A stretch of DNA of 64,000 nucleotides from Streptomyces deccanensis (GCF_022385335.1 NZ_CP092431.1:744001-808000), one strand, 5' to 3'; shown: positions 24,820 through 34,063, counted from the stretch's first letter. The notes: a model not told the origin generated them from the letters alone. Program-made: numbers and translations.

Positions 24820-25794
24820 CTACTCGCGTGGGCTACTTCCGAGTCGCCCGGCGGCGAGCGCTCGCGCGTACGTCTCACGATTCAACAGAGGGAGTTCGCC
24901 AGTGGCGTCCGTGGTGGCGATGTATTCAAGCATCCGCCTCTGGGCTTCCTTCGATTGATCTCTGACCAGGAACTCGGCGTGCTCGAGCTGCAAGCCGTCC
25001 TCGAGTGACAGGGAGCTGCCGAAGTAGATGGATCGCTTGATGGCTCCGAGAGATTCCTTCGAGCGCAGGCTCAGATACTCTGCGCGCTCGATCGACCGTG
25101 CGAGGACCTTTTCCTTTGGCACCACTTCGTCGACCGCGCCGAGTGAGAGAGCCTCTGCAGGCGTGAACGGCCTGCCTTCGAGAACGGCGACCAGCGTCTG
25201 CTGTCTACCGATCAAACGAGGCAGTCGCTGAGAGCCGCCGCCACCCGGTGTCAGGGCGAGCAGGACTTCCGTCAGGCCGATGACGTACTCCCCGTCTGCC
25301 ATGATGCGCAGATCACAGGCAAATGCCAGTTCCGAGCCGACGGCAAGTGCCGAACCGTTTAGTGCCGCGACGAAGATGGTGCCGCTTGCATTCATCTTCA
25401 AAAAGGTGGCATGGAAGCTGTCGAGCTGCAGAAGTGTCTTGAGCCGGGTCATCCCCGCGAGCGTCCTGACAACCGGCACTCTGTTGATGAGTCTCGCCGT
25501 GCGCGCTACGAGCTTGGCGATGCGCGTGTTGATTGGCGGGAATCCAGTGCCACCTTCTTGCAGCCAGCGCACATCGGAATGACTCAGGAAGCGGTCAGGA
25601 TGCGTACCGGTGAAGACGACCGCGCGGATGCCCGGATCCCGGTCTGCACGATCCACCAGCTCTTTCAGCTGCTTGGCGATCTCGGGATCGAACAACGCAT
25701 GCGGGCCTCCGTCGAAACGAGCGACAAGCACCCCGGCGTCGCCCTCGACGGCAATGTGTCCTGCGGGCTGCGAACTGCTTCTCGACGTGCCCAT
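24820..25794 (-). CDS. Enoyl-CoA hydratase/isomerase (crotonase) family protein, 324 aa
   Basis: Crotonase core: the first oxyanion segment near FVAALNGSALAVGSELAFACD, then TPGGGGSQRLPRLIG, with the Glu of GLTEVLLALTPGGG where catalytic Glu residues usually sit. At 324 aa it is longer than the usual 260, mostly by extra N-terminal residues and a helical tail. ATG 25794 has GGAGGA five bases upstream. It lies between LuxR and dehydrogenase remnants, in a segment apparently placed between two halves of a broken LAL gene. Acyl-CoA substrate unknown. Related to those at 30714 and 35694. Confidence 0.85.
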   Translation of the reverse strand: MGTSRSSSQPAGHIAVEGDAGVLVARFDGGPHALFDPEIAKQLKELVDRADRDPGIRAVVFTGTHPDRFLSHSDVRWLQEGGTGFPPINTRIAKLVARTARLINRVPVVRTLAGMTRLKTLLQLDSFHATFLKMNASGTIFVAALNGSALAVGSELAFACDLRIMADGEYVIGLTEVLLALTPGGGGSQRLPRLIGRQQTLVAVLEGRPFTPAEALSLGAVDEVVPKEKVLARSIERAEYLSLRSKESLGAIKRSIYFGSSLSLEDGLQLEHAEFLVRDQSKEAQRRMLEYIATTDATGELPLLNRETYARALAAGRLGSSPRE

Positions 25795-25849
25795 GTAGTC
25801 CTCCGGTGAATGGGGTGTGGTCGATGGTTTCCGGCCCTCGCGCAGGTCA

Positions 25850-26315
25850 CGCTCCACCTGAGACGGCGACGCATTCTGTGCGCAGGGGGCGGGTCGTGCC
25901 GGCCCGACGACGGGATTGGCGCCGGTCTCCCGGGCGAAGGTGCCGTCGGGTGGCCCGGTGATACTGATGACGGTCCCGCCCGGCTTGAGCACCCGCAGTG
26001 ACGTGTCGAGGGTTTCGTCTCCGACCGTGTCGATGACGAGGTCGTGGTCGCCTGGCCCCGACCCGAACGCCTGCTTCTGACAGTCGTTGACGCCGTCCGC
26101 GCCGAGGCTCTTCACCAGGTCGGTCTTCGTCGCGCTCGCGGTCGTGGCCACGCTCGCACCGAGATGTTTCGCCTGGTGGATGGCGATGGTACGAGGCACC
26201 GGATCGGTCGCGGAGATACTGATGCTGTAGAGCGGTGCTTTTGTCTCTCCCCCCGCACCACCAGATCCGCCAACGTCCTGTCCTTGCTTCCGGTTTCGAT
26301 GATCGCGGTCGCCAT
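25850..26315 (-). pseudogene. Zinc-type dehydrogenase with internal deletion and frameshift
   Basis: ATG 26315 begins MATAIIETGSKDRTLADLVV, then the frame shifts in a G-run near 26255. It continues as IAIHQAKHLGASVATTAS, DLVKSLGADGVNDC and LDTSLRVLKPGGTVISITG, the NADP-binding half of an MDR oxidoreductase. About 100 residues of catalytic domain are missing between the pieces, and the C-terminus runs into the crotonase gene. Not functional as read. Confidence 0.65.
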
Positions 26316-26378
26316 GTCGTCTCCGCGGTGCGCGCGAGTGCGCTGACCGGCCCGACGCTACGGGCAGCGAGCCGCAAG

Positions 26379-26414
26379 CGGATCGGTCATCGGATCGGTC
26401 ATCGGATCGGTCAC
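26379..26414. repeat. Three tandem copies of a CGGATCGGTCAT unit
   Basis: Units start at 26379, 26391 and 26403; the last ends in C instead of T. Same context as the two-copy array at 24396, upstream of ATG 26315 on minus. Copy number differs between the two loci. Confidence 0.55.
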
Positions 26415-26436
26415 GGAGACGGCGAAGTTCGGATCG

Positions 26437-26715
26437 CCGTCGGGCCGCGCCTGCGCCGCGCCTTCCGCGCCCGGATCGAGAAGTTGTCCGCGCCTGCCCG
26501 CACCGCGCTCCTTCTCGCCGCCGCCGGTCGTCGCCGCAGCGATCGCAACCCCCTGCGCCAGGCCGCACTTGTGCTCGGCCTCGACGCACTCGGGTGGGAC
26601 CAGGCGATGCACTCGGGCCTGCTCACCACACGCCCGGACGGCCGTGTCTGCTTCCACCCACTGATGGAGGCGGTGGTTGCTCTGCCCGCCGTCACCCATG
26701 TGAGTACGGTCATAA
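26437..26715 (+). pseudogene. LAL-type LuxR regulator, middle remnant
   Basis: VGPRLRRAFRARIEKLSAPA, RTALLLAAAG and GLLTTRPDGRVCFHPLMEAV align with residues about 241-325 of the LuxR protein at 37079. The N-terminal 240 residues are absent because the sequence jumps here directly from the upstream repeat block. Ends soon after 26700. Confidence 0.75.
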
Positions 26716-26757
26716 TTTAAAACCGGCCAGACTCTTGCCGAGCGTTCGTCAACTGTA

Positions 26758-26775
26758 GTCGTATGGTCGTAAGGC
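26758..26775 (+). promoter_or_regulatory. Operator-like motif GTCGTATGGTCGTAAGGC
   Basis: About 90 bp upstream of the GtrA-like gene (26862). One mismatch to the motif at 23605-23622. Confidence 0.55.
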
Positions 26776-26861
26776 AAAGAAACGGAAGCGGTCGGGCAGC
26801 CGAGTTGCGCGAGCCCCGCCGGTCCAGGAGGTTCGCCCTCCCCATCCGAAAGGGACTTCCC

Positions 26862-27446
26862 GTGAAGTCGCTGGTCGCATCGAAGCTGACGCCGGCAACG
26901 GTGGACGAAGCGCGGGAGTCGGGGCAGGCGAAGGCCGATGCGGCTGCGGTGCGACATGGCTTGGGCGCCTCCGGTCCACTCGCCGCTTTTGCCCGGTTCG
27001 TTCTGTTCGGCGGCGGTGTCGGGGTCGCGTCCAGCGCCGCCGTGGCGGTGCTCGCAGGACTGATTCCCTGGGCTGTGGCGAACGCGCTGATCACCGTCGC
27101 CTCCACTGCGCTCGGCACGGAGCTCCACGCACGCTTCACCTTCGGGACAGGGCGTGCCGGATGGCGCCAGCACTGGCAGTCGGCGGGGTCGGCCACGGCC
27201 GCCTACGCGGTGACCTCCGCCGCGGTGTTCGTCCTGCACCTGATGCAACCGTCGGCCGCAACTCTCTACGAGCAAGCCGTCTACCTCGGCGCCGCCGGAC
27301 TCGCCGGTATCGGCCGTTTCCTGGTGCTGCGCCTGTTCGTTTTCGCCGACAGCGGGACCCGCCCGACAACGCGGGCCATGGGCTCCTCGCCGGCTGGCCG
27401 AGCGGGCGCGCAGGTGTCCGTGGTCGCACCGCTTCCTGCACTCTGA
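26862..27446 (+). CDS. GtrA-family membrane protein
   Basis: The 194-aa product has four hydrophobic helices in the GtrA pattern (FARFVLFGGGVGVASSAAVA, then ANALITVASTALGTELHARF, AYAVTSAAVFVLHL and IGRFLVLRLFVFA). GtrA proteins are thought to move lipid-linked sugars across the membrane or assist cell-wall glycosylation. GTG 26862 is chosen since AAAGGGA lies seven bases upstream; an in-frame extension to 26763 crosses the operator-like motif. Family confident, cargo unknown. Confidence 0.8.
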   Translation: MKSLVASKLTPATVDEARESGQAKADAAAVRHGLGASGPLAAFARFVLFGGGVGVASSAAVAVLAGLIPWAVANALITVASTALGTELHARFTFGTGRAGWRQHWQSAGSATAAYAVTSAAVFVLHLMQPSAATLYEQAVYLGAAGLAGIGRFLVLRLFVFADSGTRPTTRAMGSSPAGRAGAQVSVVAPLPAL

Positions 27447-28066
27447 GCGGATAGGCGAACATCGGGGCTGACGCGGTGAGCGGTTCCGGGCGGGCATCGG
27501 CCCGGGCTTGTGGGCTTCTGTATCGCCGCCGAGGTCGGCAGCGATGTCGACGAGTCCGGCCCGCAGGTCCGCCTCCCGGTCACCGGCAAGGACGGCGCCC
27601 AGCAGGTCCTAACGCCTGCCGGCCGCCGGGCGCTGAACGGCCACCTGACCGAGCTCGAGGAGGCCCTCGCCAACCCCGACCACCTCGCTCCTGTCCGCCA
27701 TCACCTTGAGGAACAGCGCAACGTGAACACCCCGATGCTCCAGGACATCCTCGGCGACCGGAGTGGGCGGACCTCCTTATCCGCGTTGACCGGCGCGGCC
27801 TGACCCCGCTGTTCTGGTTACTCGTCCGGCCCTACGGCGATGTGAACCTCCACATGGACACCCGCCTGAACCTCACCGCGGCGACTGTTGCGGGGCCCCG
27901 GCACGCGGACGGCGAGCCCGCCCGATCCGCCACGCAGAATGCATGAACCTGCTCCGCTACATGCCCGGGCCGGGCCGCGCCGACATCTCGCCGGGCGCGA
28001 TACCGACACGCGGCTGCTCTCGACCTGAGTACCGCGGCTCGGCTTTGCCGCCGGCACTCCCGTGGG
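27447..28066. other. Degraded region with possible transposase tail
   Basis: About 620 bp with short frames only. Near 27785-27950 on plus, RRGLTPLFWLLVRPYGDVNL and MDTRLNL resemble the C-terminal tail of some actinomycete transposases (perhaps Tn3-related, recalled with low certainty). Before it, a frame from 27510 encodes ALNGHLTELEEALANPDHL with no known family. No complete gene. Confidence 0.3.
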
Positions 28067-28795
28067 TCAGTCGCCCAGTTGCCCGGTGAACTGCGCCATG
28101 ATGGCCGGGTACAGCAGGGCCTGGTCGTCGTGCAGCGTGGACTTCACGTTGCGGCTGAGCTCATCGACGATGGCTTCGGGCCGACCTGCCTCAAGCGCGT
28201 CCAGGGCACTGCGGGCCACGTCGGCAGGAGGTGTCTTGGCGACGTCGAAGCCGGCCTGCATGTCGGTGTCGACGGGCCCGACGTGGACGGCGACGACCTC
28301 GGTCCCCTGTGTCTTGAGCTGCTGCCTGGCGGCGTTGGTGTAGCTCCACGCGGCTGCCTTCGACGCGCCGTACGTCGCGGCTACGGGGTAGGCCGCCCAC
28401 GAGGCGACCGAGAGCATGTTGACGAAGGCACCGCCGCCGTTGGCGGCCACGACCGGCGCGAAGGCCTGCGTCATGGAGATGAGCCCGAAGTAGTTCACCT
28501 CGAGCTCGCTGCGCGCCACGTCGAGCGACGCGGAGAGGGGGAAGTTGCTGCTGGCGACACCGGCGTTGTTCACGACGATCGAGACGTCGGCGAACTGGGC
28601 GGCGGCCGCGGCGACGGCTGCCGGGTCCGTGACGTCCAGCGCGACGGGCGTGAGCCGCGGGTCCGTGATGGAGGCGACATCACGGACAGCCGCGTACACC
28701 TTGGTCGCACCGCGGGCGAGGAGCTCGTCCGCGAAGGCCTTGCCGATGCCACGATTGGCACCGGTCACCAAAGCGACCGAACCTTCGATCTTCAT
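28067..28795 (-). CDS. SDR-family oxidoreductase
   Basis: A 242-aa classical SDR: TGANRGIGKA, NNAGVASS, the catalytic Ser in NMLSVASW, and YGASK. The late segment HVGPVDTDMQAGF is typical of SDRs that act on small carbonyls. A GGAGAAGAGG stretch precedes the ATG at 28795. It resembles the SDR at 22830. A perfect hairpin (28831-28862) separates it from the alpha/beta hydrolase gene upstream on the same strand, so the two are probably separate transcripts. Substrate unknown. Confidence 0.9.
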   Translation of the reverse strand: MKIEGSVALVTGANRGIGKAFADELLARGATKVYAAVRDVASITDPRLTPVALDVTDPAAVAAAAAQFADVSIVVNNAGVASSNFPLSASLDVARSELEVNYFGLISMTQAFAPVVAANGGGAFVNMLSVASWAAYPVAATYGASKAAAWSYTNAARQQLKTQGTEVVAVHVGPVDTDMQAGFDVAKTPPADVARSALDALEAGRPEAIVDELSRNVKSTLHDDQALLYPAIMAQFTGQLGD

Positions 28796-28830
28796 GTCTG
28801 CCTCTTCTCCTCAGATGGTTCTTCGGGGGT

Positions 28831-28862
28831 GGGGGCACGCCCAGGTAATGGGGCGTGCCCCC
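28831..28862 (-). terminator. Terminator hairpin between hydrolase and SDR genes
   Basis: GGGGGCACGCCC and GGGCGTGCCCCC form a perfect 12-bp stem with an 8-nt loop, 130 bp past the hydrolase stop. Confidence 0.7.
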
Positions 28863-28991
28863 GGGAGGGCTGGTCAGGCCGGCCTCGACGAGCGCGACTG
28901 CTGCCCCGGCGCATGACTTCCGTGCCGCCGACGGTCGATGGCCGCGAAACTGTCGGCCGAGACGTGCCGTTCGCCTTTCGCGCGCGGCTGT

Positions 28992-29831
28992 TTACTCGTC
29001 GAGGAACTGAAGGGCGTGCTTCAGGAACCGCTCGGGGTACTGGAACTGCGATCCGTGCCCGGCGTCGGGGTAGATCAACAGCTGGGCGTCGGGGATGTTC
29101 TGGGCGAGGTGCCAGGAGTTGATCGAGGCGATCATTATGTCGTTCTCGCCGTTGAGGACCAGCGTCGGCTGGGTGATCGCGTTCAGGTAGGCGTAGGGGT
29201 TCTCGCCGGGCAGCGGTTCCCCGTAGGCGATGGCCGCTTCGAACTGCGCCTGTGCGACTGCGGGCGAGCTCGGCGGGTCCTGGTCGACCCGCTGGTGGCG
29301 TCGCTCCCAGAAGGCCCGGCCCGCTTCGACCGCGGCCTCGGAGCGGCCGAAGAACAGGAAGACGAAGTCCTCCACGGTGGGGACCGGATTCGCTGCCACC
29401 TCGGGCACCTTGGGGTCACTCGTCGGGTCCCCGCCCCGCGGGCTGGTGGCGAGCAGGAGGAGCTTGCGCACCAGCTGCGGGTGGCGCAGCGCGACCTCCT
29501 GCGCCTGGTGACCGCCGATCGAGAAACCGAGCAGGTCGACCTGCTCCAGCCCCAGCGCCCGGATGACCGCGGCGATGTCGTCGGCCATGTCCTCCATCCG
29601 GTTGCGCGGCGTGCCGGACGACGAGGCGACGCCGCGCCCGTTGAACAGGATGACCTCACGGCCTTCGGCCAGGCCGTCGGTGAGCAGGGGGTCCCAGTGG
29701 TCCATCCCCCCGAGGAAGTGCTGGACGAGGAAGATCGGCACGCCGGAGGGCTTGCCCCAGCGGCGGTAGGCGAATCGGTCGCCGTCGACCTCGACGTACT
29801 GGGTCGGGGCGGTCACATGCGTGTCACTCAT
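28992..29831 (-). CDS. Alpha/beta-fold hydrolase, 279 aa
   Basis: Nucleophile elbow GFSIGG with Ser104, an acid in NGENDIMI, and the catalytic His in DAGHGSQFQ. The N-terminal strand order and FNGRGVASSSG match esterase/haloperoxidase-like enzymes. AAAGG lies upstream of ATG 29831. It is similar in architecture to 33197-34063. Between it and the divergent TetR remnant is a pair of palindromes (29879-29914), so it was probably repressed by that TetR protein. Confidence 0.9.
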   Translation of the reverse strand: MSDTHVTAPTQYVEVDGDRFAYRRWGKPSGVPIFLVQHFLGGMDHWDPLLTDGLAEGREVILFNGRGVASSSGTPRNRMEDMADDIAAVIRALGLEQVDLLGFSIGGHQAQEVALRHPQLVRKLLLLATSPRGGDPTSDPKVPEVAANPVPTVEDFVFLFFGRSEAAVEAGRAFWERRHQRVDQDPPSSPAVAQAQFEAAIAYGEPLPGENPYAYLNAITQPTLVLNGENDIMIASINSWHLAQNIPDAQLLIYPDAGHGSQFQYPERFLKHALQFLDE

Positions 29832-29878
29832 GGTCCGAGCCTTTCTGGAGGGGATGAATAATAGGATGCTGGTCGTAA

Positions 29879-29914
29879 TCTAAAAGTCAAGCTTTTAGAT
29901 GTCGAATGACATCT
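29879..29914. promoter_or_regulatory. Two overlapping palindromes between divergent genes
   Basis: TCTAAAAG-N5-CTTTTAGA (29879-29899) and AGATGTC-GAAT-GACATCT (29897-29914) are both perfect and share three bases. They are unusually AT-rich here and lie between the hydrolase and TetR remnant starts. Likely TetR operators. Confidence 0.6.
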
Positions 29915-30478
29915 AAATCTGCTTGGCTGTCGATCGCAGAACCGTGCGCACATCGTCGCGACGGCCGCCCGGCTGTTCCGTGAGCGCGGTTATGAAGGTG
30001 TCGGTGCGGCGGAGCTGATGGCGGCTGCCGGGCGCACCCATGGCGGGTTCTACAAGCACTTCCGCTCCAAGGCCGACCTGATGGCCGAAGCGTCTACGAA
30101 CGGGCTCTCGCAGACCGCGGCACGGGCAGAAGGGCTGGGCCCCGCCGAGTTCGTCGAGAGCTACGCCTCCCGGGAGCATCGCGACGGGCGCGGCGACGGC
30201 TGCACCATCGCGGCCCTCGGCGGCGACGCCGCCCGTCAGCCGGCGGACATCAAGACCGAGTTCGAAGCGGGGATCGAGAACCTGGTGACGGCCCTTCAGG
30301 CCCCGAGCGACACACCGGGGGACGCGGACCAGGATCAGCGCGCGACCCGCGCCATGGTGATCGACATGCTCGCCCATTCGATCGGCGCGATCCTGCTGTC
30401 GCGGGCATGCCCCGACGATTCTCCGCTGGCGGACGAAATCCTCGATGCCTGCCGCAAGGAGATTCTCGCCTCGCTGAC
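29906..30478 (+). pseudogene. TetR-family regulator with frameshift near its start
   Basis: ATG 29906, inside the second palindrome, begins MTSKSAWLSIAE. Two bases appear to be missing near 29938, after which the adjoining frame gives NRAHIVATAARLFRERGYEG, GRTHGGFYKHFRSKADLMAE and a complete TetR C-terminal domain to CRKEILASL. The family usually has a stop soon after this, but the frame stays open far beyond. As read it cannot make a normal TetR protein unless an internal start such as 30018 is used, which would lose half the HTH. Confidence 0.65.
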
Positions 30479-30713
30479 GCACAGCAGCAGCGACCAGCCA
30501 GCGGCTCGGAGGACCAAAGCCTGCCCGCAGCCGACCGAGGCGAGTGGCGGGGCTCTCCGGCCGGGAGCCGACGGCCGGGCTGCCGTTGAGGCGTGTCCGG
30601 CCGCCAGGGGGACCCCGGTGGGTCGGGGATGGAACCCGCCTGGGGTGTCGCGGTGCCCGCGGGCGCCCTGTGGGGCGCTGGGGTCGGTCGTGGGCGTGGC
30701 CGGGGGGAGGAGC

Positions 30714-31544
30714 TCAGAGGGCTTCGTTGACCCGGCCGATGTACTCGCCCAGCTGGTACTCGACGTCGAGGCCCTTTTCGGCGGCCAGTGCGCCGATCCC
30801 GACCGCACGCGCGGCGAATCCCGGCTGGGTCAGCGTGCCCGCGAATTCGCCGAAAGCCGCGACCAGGTGGGCGTCCGGCGGCAGCGTCGCCCGATTGACC
30901 TGGGACTTCGCGGTCGCCAGTGCCTGCCGGTCGAAGGAGGCGAGACGGGCGACCGTCGCGTCGACGAAAGCGTCGAGTTCGGCGTCGGGCAGGGTCCGGG
31001 TGACCCATCCCCAGCGCTCGGCCAGGTCGGCGTCGTAGTCGGCGCTGGTCAGGATCGCCTCCAGTGCGCGGTCGCGGCCGATGAAGCGCGGCAGCCGCTC
31101 GCCGCCGCCTCCGCCGGGGACGAGGCCGATGCCGACCTCGGGCTGGCCGAAGAACGCCTTCTCGCGGCTGGCGTAGCGCAGGTCGCAGGCCAGGGCCAGC
31201 TCGTTTCCGCCGCCGCGGGTACGGCCCCGGATGGCCGCGATGCTGACGAACGGAGCCTTGCTCAGCCGCAGGACCGTGTCGGTCCAGACCGGGTTGTCGT
31301 CCTCGTGCTCGGGCACGGGGATGCCGCCGGCCTGGGCGGCGTCGAAGTGGTTGATGAAGAAGTCGGGGACTTCACTGCTGAAGACGACGACCTGGATGTC
31401 CGGATCGTTCTCCAGCTCCGAAACGATCTTGTGCAGCGCTACGACGGACTCGGGAACCACCAGGTTCACAGGAGGATTCGAGAACGTGATCCTCGCGGTC
31501 CGCGGGGTCGTCCGCTCCAGGCGGATCGTGCTGGGCTGGCTCAT
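30714..31544 (-). CDS. Enoyl-CoA hydratase/isomerase family protein
   Basis: A 276-aa crotonase-fold protein: SIAAIRGRTRGGGNELALAC (first oxyanion segment), then GQPEVGIGLVPGGGGGERLP with the Glu of QPEVG, then GRDRALEAILTSADYDADLA. It is a close paralogue of 35694-36533, sharing long identical stretches such as NRATLPPDA. ATG 31544 fits the paralogue's start. The open frame continues far upstream without a start-site signal, which is chance. Acts on an acyl-CoA or related substrate not identifiable here. Confidence 0.9.
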   Translation of the reverse strand: MSQPSTIRLERTTPRTARITFSNPPVNLVVPESVVALHKIVSELENDPDIQVVVFSSEVPDFFINHFDAAQAGGIPVPEHEDDNPVWTDTVLRLSKAPFVSIAAIRGRTRGGGNELALACDLRYASREKAFFGQPEVGIGLVPGGGGGERLPRFIGRDRALEAILTSADYDADLAERWGWVTRTLPDAELDAFVDATVARLASFDRQALATAKSQVNRATLPPDAHLVAAFGEFAGTLTQPGFAARAVGIGALAAEKGLDVEYQLGEYIGRVNEAL

Positions 31545-32078
31545 GGCGTGGTTTCCGTTTCGTAGGGGGCTTGGGCTTGCGTGGCCGTGATCGCGTGCGG
31601 CGACCACGGAGTTGTTGGGCTTGGTGGGGTGCGGGTGTCGCCGACTTGCCCGTCGGAGCGGCATCGGCTGTGCCAGTCCCGCCTGCACCTGTGCGGCATG
31701 GTGCGGGCTCCGTTCGTTCGAGCTCATGGCGAGCCGGCGCTCGTTCCCCACCGGCCGACGAACCGCAGCCGTCGAGACCGTCCGGCAGCGTACGAACGAG
31801 CGGGAAAGGTCAGGCGGACGGAATGACGATCGGGGTGCCGAATAGAAGTTGCTGATGTCGATCACGAGAGGAGCCGCACAGGTGGGGAAGCACTCGACCA
31901 TGGCCTGCTTGTAGGCCTGGCCGTCGTCGCCGAGGAGCTCGTCGGCAACCTTCAGGTACTCGGCCGTCTCCGCGAGTGGGTGGTTCATGGGTCCTTGAGC
32001 GGGTCTGCTGCCGCCTGATGGTGCGCGGAGGAGCGAAATTCTGCCGGTCCGCGGTTGGTGATCTGGTGAGGTGACCGG
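31545..32078. other. Intergenic region with a possible gene fragment on minus
   Basis: About 530 bp. On minus, ATG 31988 preceded by AAGGA opens MNHPLAETAEYLKVADELLG, GDDGQAYKQAMVECFP and APLVIDISNFYS, with coding character but no known family. The frame then runs without a stop into the crotonase gene, so it is perhaps the front of a truncated gene. The rest shows nothing recognisable. Confidence 0.35.
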
Positions 32079-32213
32079 GTGAGTGAACGCAAGCCGCATC
32101 CGAGTGACTTGTCGGACGAGCAGTGGTTGCTGATCGAGCCGGTGATCACCGCGTACTACTTCGCGGCCTGGCGGGGCGACGGGACCGACCAGGTCATTCA
32201 TGAGCTGGGGTGA
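32079..32213 (+). pseudogene. IS5-family transposase, N-terminal remnant
   Basis: GTG 32079 gives SERKPHPSDLSDEQWLLIEP, the usual start of actinomycete IS5-type transposases. It jumps to YYFAAWRGDGTDQVIHEL, which normally lies about 40 residues later, then stops. A 44-aa remnant with an internal deletion. Confidence 0.75.
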
Positions 32214-32356
32214 GGTGCGCTCATAGTGGAGGGCGCTTTGCTCGCTCCTGGTCCGGCTCCGGATGCGTGAAGGAAATCGGACGGCGACGGGACGCCGGTG
32301 GGACGGGAGACGGGTTGCCGAGCAGGTCCGGCGGTTCGGCTCCCGGCCGTTGCCGC

Positions 32357-33163
32357 TCACTCCTGGTAGTGCGGGAGGACCTTTCCGTTCTTGACGTAGG
32401 TGAGGGCGGCGGTGACGTCGTAGGCGTGGATCGCGGAGACCAGCGGTGCCAGCTGGTCGGACAGGTCCTGGATCACCTTGCCGGTGAAGAAGGCATCCCG
32501 TGCTGCGGTGTCGGTGAACCCGAGGATGAGGGAGGCGTGGAAGCGCTGGTCGTGGGGGTTGTCGTGGGCGACGTTCGGGGTGTCCCAGAGCTTTTCGATC
32601 CAGGGCAGGAACGTCTGCGTGCGCAGCTCCTTCAGCATTCCGGTGCCGGCAAGTACGGGGACGAGCTGCTTCTTGATCAACTTCCGGAACTCGGCCGCAC
32701 CGGCCTCGTCTCTGCGGCGCAGGTAGACCAGGACGCGGGTCCCGACCTTCTCGCCCGGGCCTGCGACGTCGTACCAACGGGAGGAGTTCGGCGTGCCGGT
32801 GTAGAGCAGGGTGCGCCGGAAGACGTTGATCTCGTCGGCGTAGGCCAGCTTCGTCTGCTTGCGCCCCTGTGAGGGCGCAAGCGGCGACTGGAAGGTGACT
32901 TCCGCGACGCCGTCGATCTTCCGGTCGACGGGGATCGAGGTCTCCACTCCGCCGGTCGCCGGCCACCGGCCGGGGTTGCGCTCGGCGAGGTGGATCTGGC
33001 GGTACTCCTCCAGGCCGGGGGTGGCGGAGATGATCCTTGAGTGCGGGCCCTTCCAGTGGTCCATACCAGTCTGGCGGGGCTGGTCGGTGCGCACCCACAA
33101 CAGGATCGAGGAGGTGAAGTGCTTCTTCACGTCCAGTTGCACGGCGGCCGGTTGCACGCTCAC
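32357..33163 (-). CDS. Uncharacterised protein, 268 aa, possible dimeric alpha/beta barrel
   Basis: Begins MSVQPAAVQLDVKKHFTSS at GTG 33163 with GAAGGG seven bases upstream. Two stretches (LLWVRTDQPRQTGMDHWKG; FHASLILGFTDTAARDAFFT) look like strands and helices of ferredoxin-like/EthD-type folds, and no catalytic motif is evident. The gene lies 33 bp downstream of the alpha/beta hydrolase gene on the same strand and is probably co-transcribed with it. I do not recognise the family with certainty. Confidence 0.6.
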   Translation of the reverse strand: MSVQPAAVQLDVKKHFTSSILLWVRTDQPRQTGMDHWKGPHSRIISATPGLEEYRQIHLAERNPGRWPATGGVETSIPVDRKIDGVAEVTFQSPLAPSQGRKQTKLAYADEINVFRRTLLYTGTPNSSRWYDVAGPGEKVGTRVLVYLRRRDEAGAAEFRKLIKKQLVPVLAGTGMLKELRTQTFLPWIEKLWDTPNVAHDNPHDQRFHASLILGFTDTAARDAFFTGKVIQDLSDQLAPLVSAIHAYDVTAALTYVKNGKVLPHYQE

Positions 33164-33196
33164 GGTGTTGCCCTTCTCTTCCTGGTCAGGCGGTGG

Positions 33197-34063
33197 TCAT
33201 CCGGCGAGGAACTCGGCGGCGACCGGGGCGAACTCCTCGTGGTACTGGAAGATGCCGCCGTGACCGGAGTCGGGGTAGATGATCAGCTCGCTGCCCTTGA
33301 TGCGCCGGTGCAGGTCGCCGGAGAGGACCGAGGGGACCATGCGGTCGTTGTCGCCGTTGGCGATCAGCGTGGGCTGGGTGATCTTCGACAGGTCGTCGGG
33401 GGTGGAGAGCCCCCACTTCTTGATCGCCTTCAGCTGCGTCTGGAAGGCCTTGAACTTGATGTCCGCGTCGCGGTCGACGGTGCGTTCCTTGAGCCGGTTG
33501 ACGAAGGCGCGCGCGGCGGTCTTGCCGGCGGCGTTGCGGTTGAAGAACAGGAACTCCTTGGGGTCCGAACGAGTCAGGGTGGCCCGCAGCGTGTCCCAGT
33601 AAGTGGTGGCGACGACCTTGTCGATGTCCTTGCCGCCCTTGGGCCCGGTGCCGGTGAGGACGAGCTTGCGGATGAGCTCGGGGTGCTTCACCGCCAGGGC
33701 CTGGGCGACCATGCCGCCGAGGGAGAAGGAGAAGACGTCGATCTTGTCGTACCCGAGGGCCTTGACGAAGGTGTAGGCGTCGTCGGCCATCGCCTCGACA
33801 CTGTCCGGCACCTGGCCGGTGGAGGCTCCGACACCGCGGTTGTCGAAGGCGATGACATGGCGGCCTCTGGCGATGGGGTCGATGATGCGCGGGTCCCAGT
33901 TGTCCAGGGTCCCGGCGAGGTGGACGAAGAAGACGACGGGGATGCCGCCCTCGGGCCCCAGCTCACGGTAGGCGTAGGTGACACCGCCGGTGGCGATGGT
34001 GCGGGCCGGGGCCTTCGCGTAGGAGGTGATGACGGGTTCGTTCGGGGTGGCCTTGGTGCTCAT
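33197..34063 (-). CDS. Alpha/beta-fold hydrolase, 288 aa
   Basis: Nucleophile elbow SFSLGG with Ser114 (first Gly of GxSxG replaced by Ser), acid in NGDNDRMV, and His in DSGHGGIFQYH. FDNRGVGASTG after strand 4 is typical of esterase/peroxidase-like hydrolases. ATG 34063 is followed by STKATPNEPV. It is first of a two-gene unit with 32357-33163. The operator-like motif at 34257-34272 lies about 195 bp upstream. Similar overall to 28992-29831. Substrate unknown. Confidence 0.9.
   Translation of the reverse strand: MSTKATPNEPVITSYAKAPARTIATGGVTYAYRELGPEGGIPVVFFVHLAGTLDNWDPRIIDPIARGRHVIAFDNRGVGASTGQVPDSVEAMADDAYTFVKALGYDKIDVFSFSLGGMVAQALAVKHPELIRKLVLTGTGPKGGKDIDKVVATTYWDTLRATLTRSDPKEFLFFNRNAAGKTAARAFVNRLKERTVDRDADIKFKAFQTQLKAIKKWGLSTPDDLSKITQPTLIANGDNDRMVPSVLSGDLHRRIKGSELIIYPDSGHGGIFQYHEEFAPVAAEFLAG

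Noticed and set aside
30018..31565. 515-codon frame on plus beginning in the TetR remnant
   Set aside because: Only the first 150 codons are TetR; the rest is antisense to the crotonase gene.
31545..33098. Upstream extension of the crotonase frame on minus
   Set aside because: Crosses an intergenic region and overlaps the 268-aa protein gene in another frame; no start signal.
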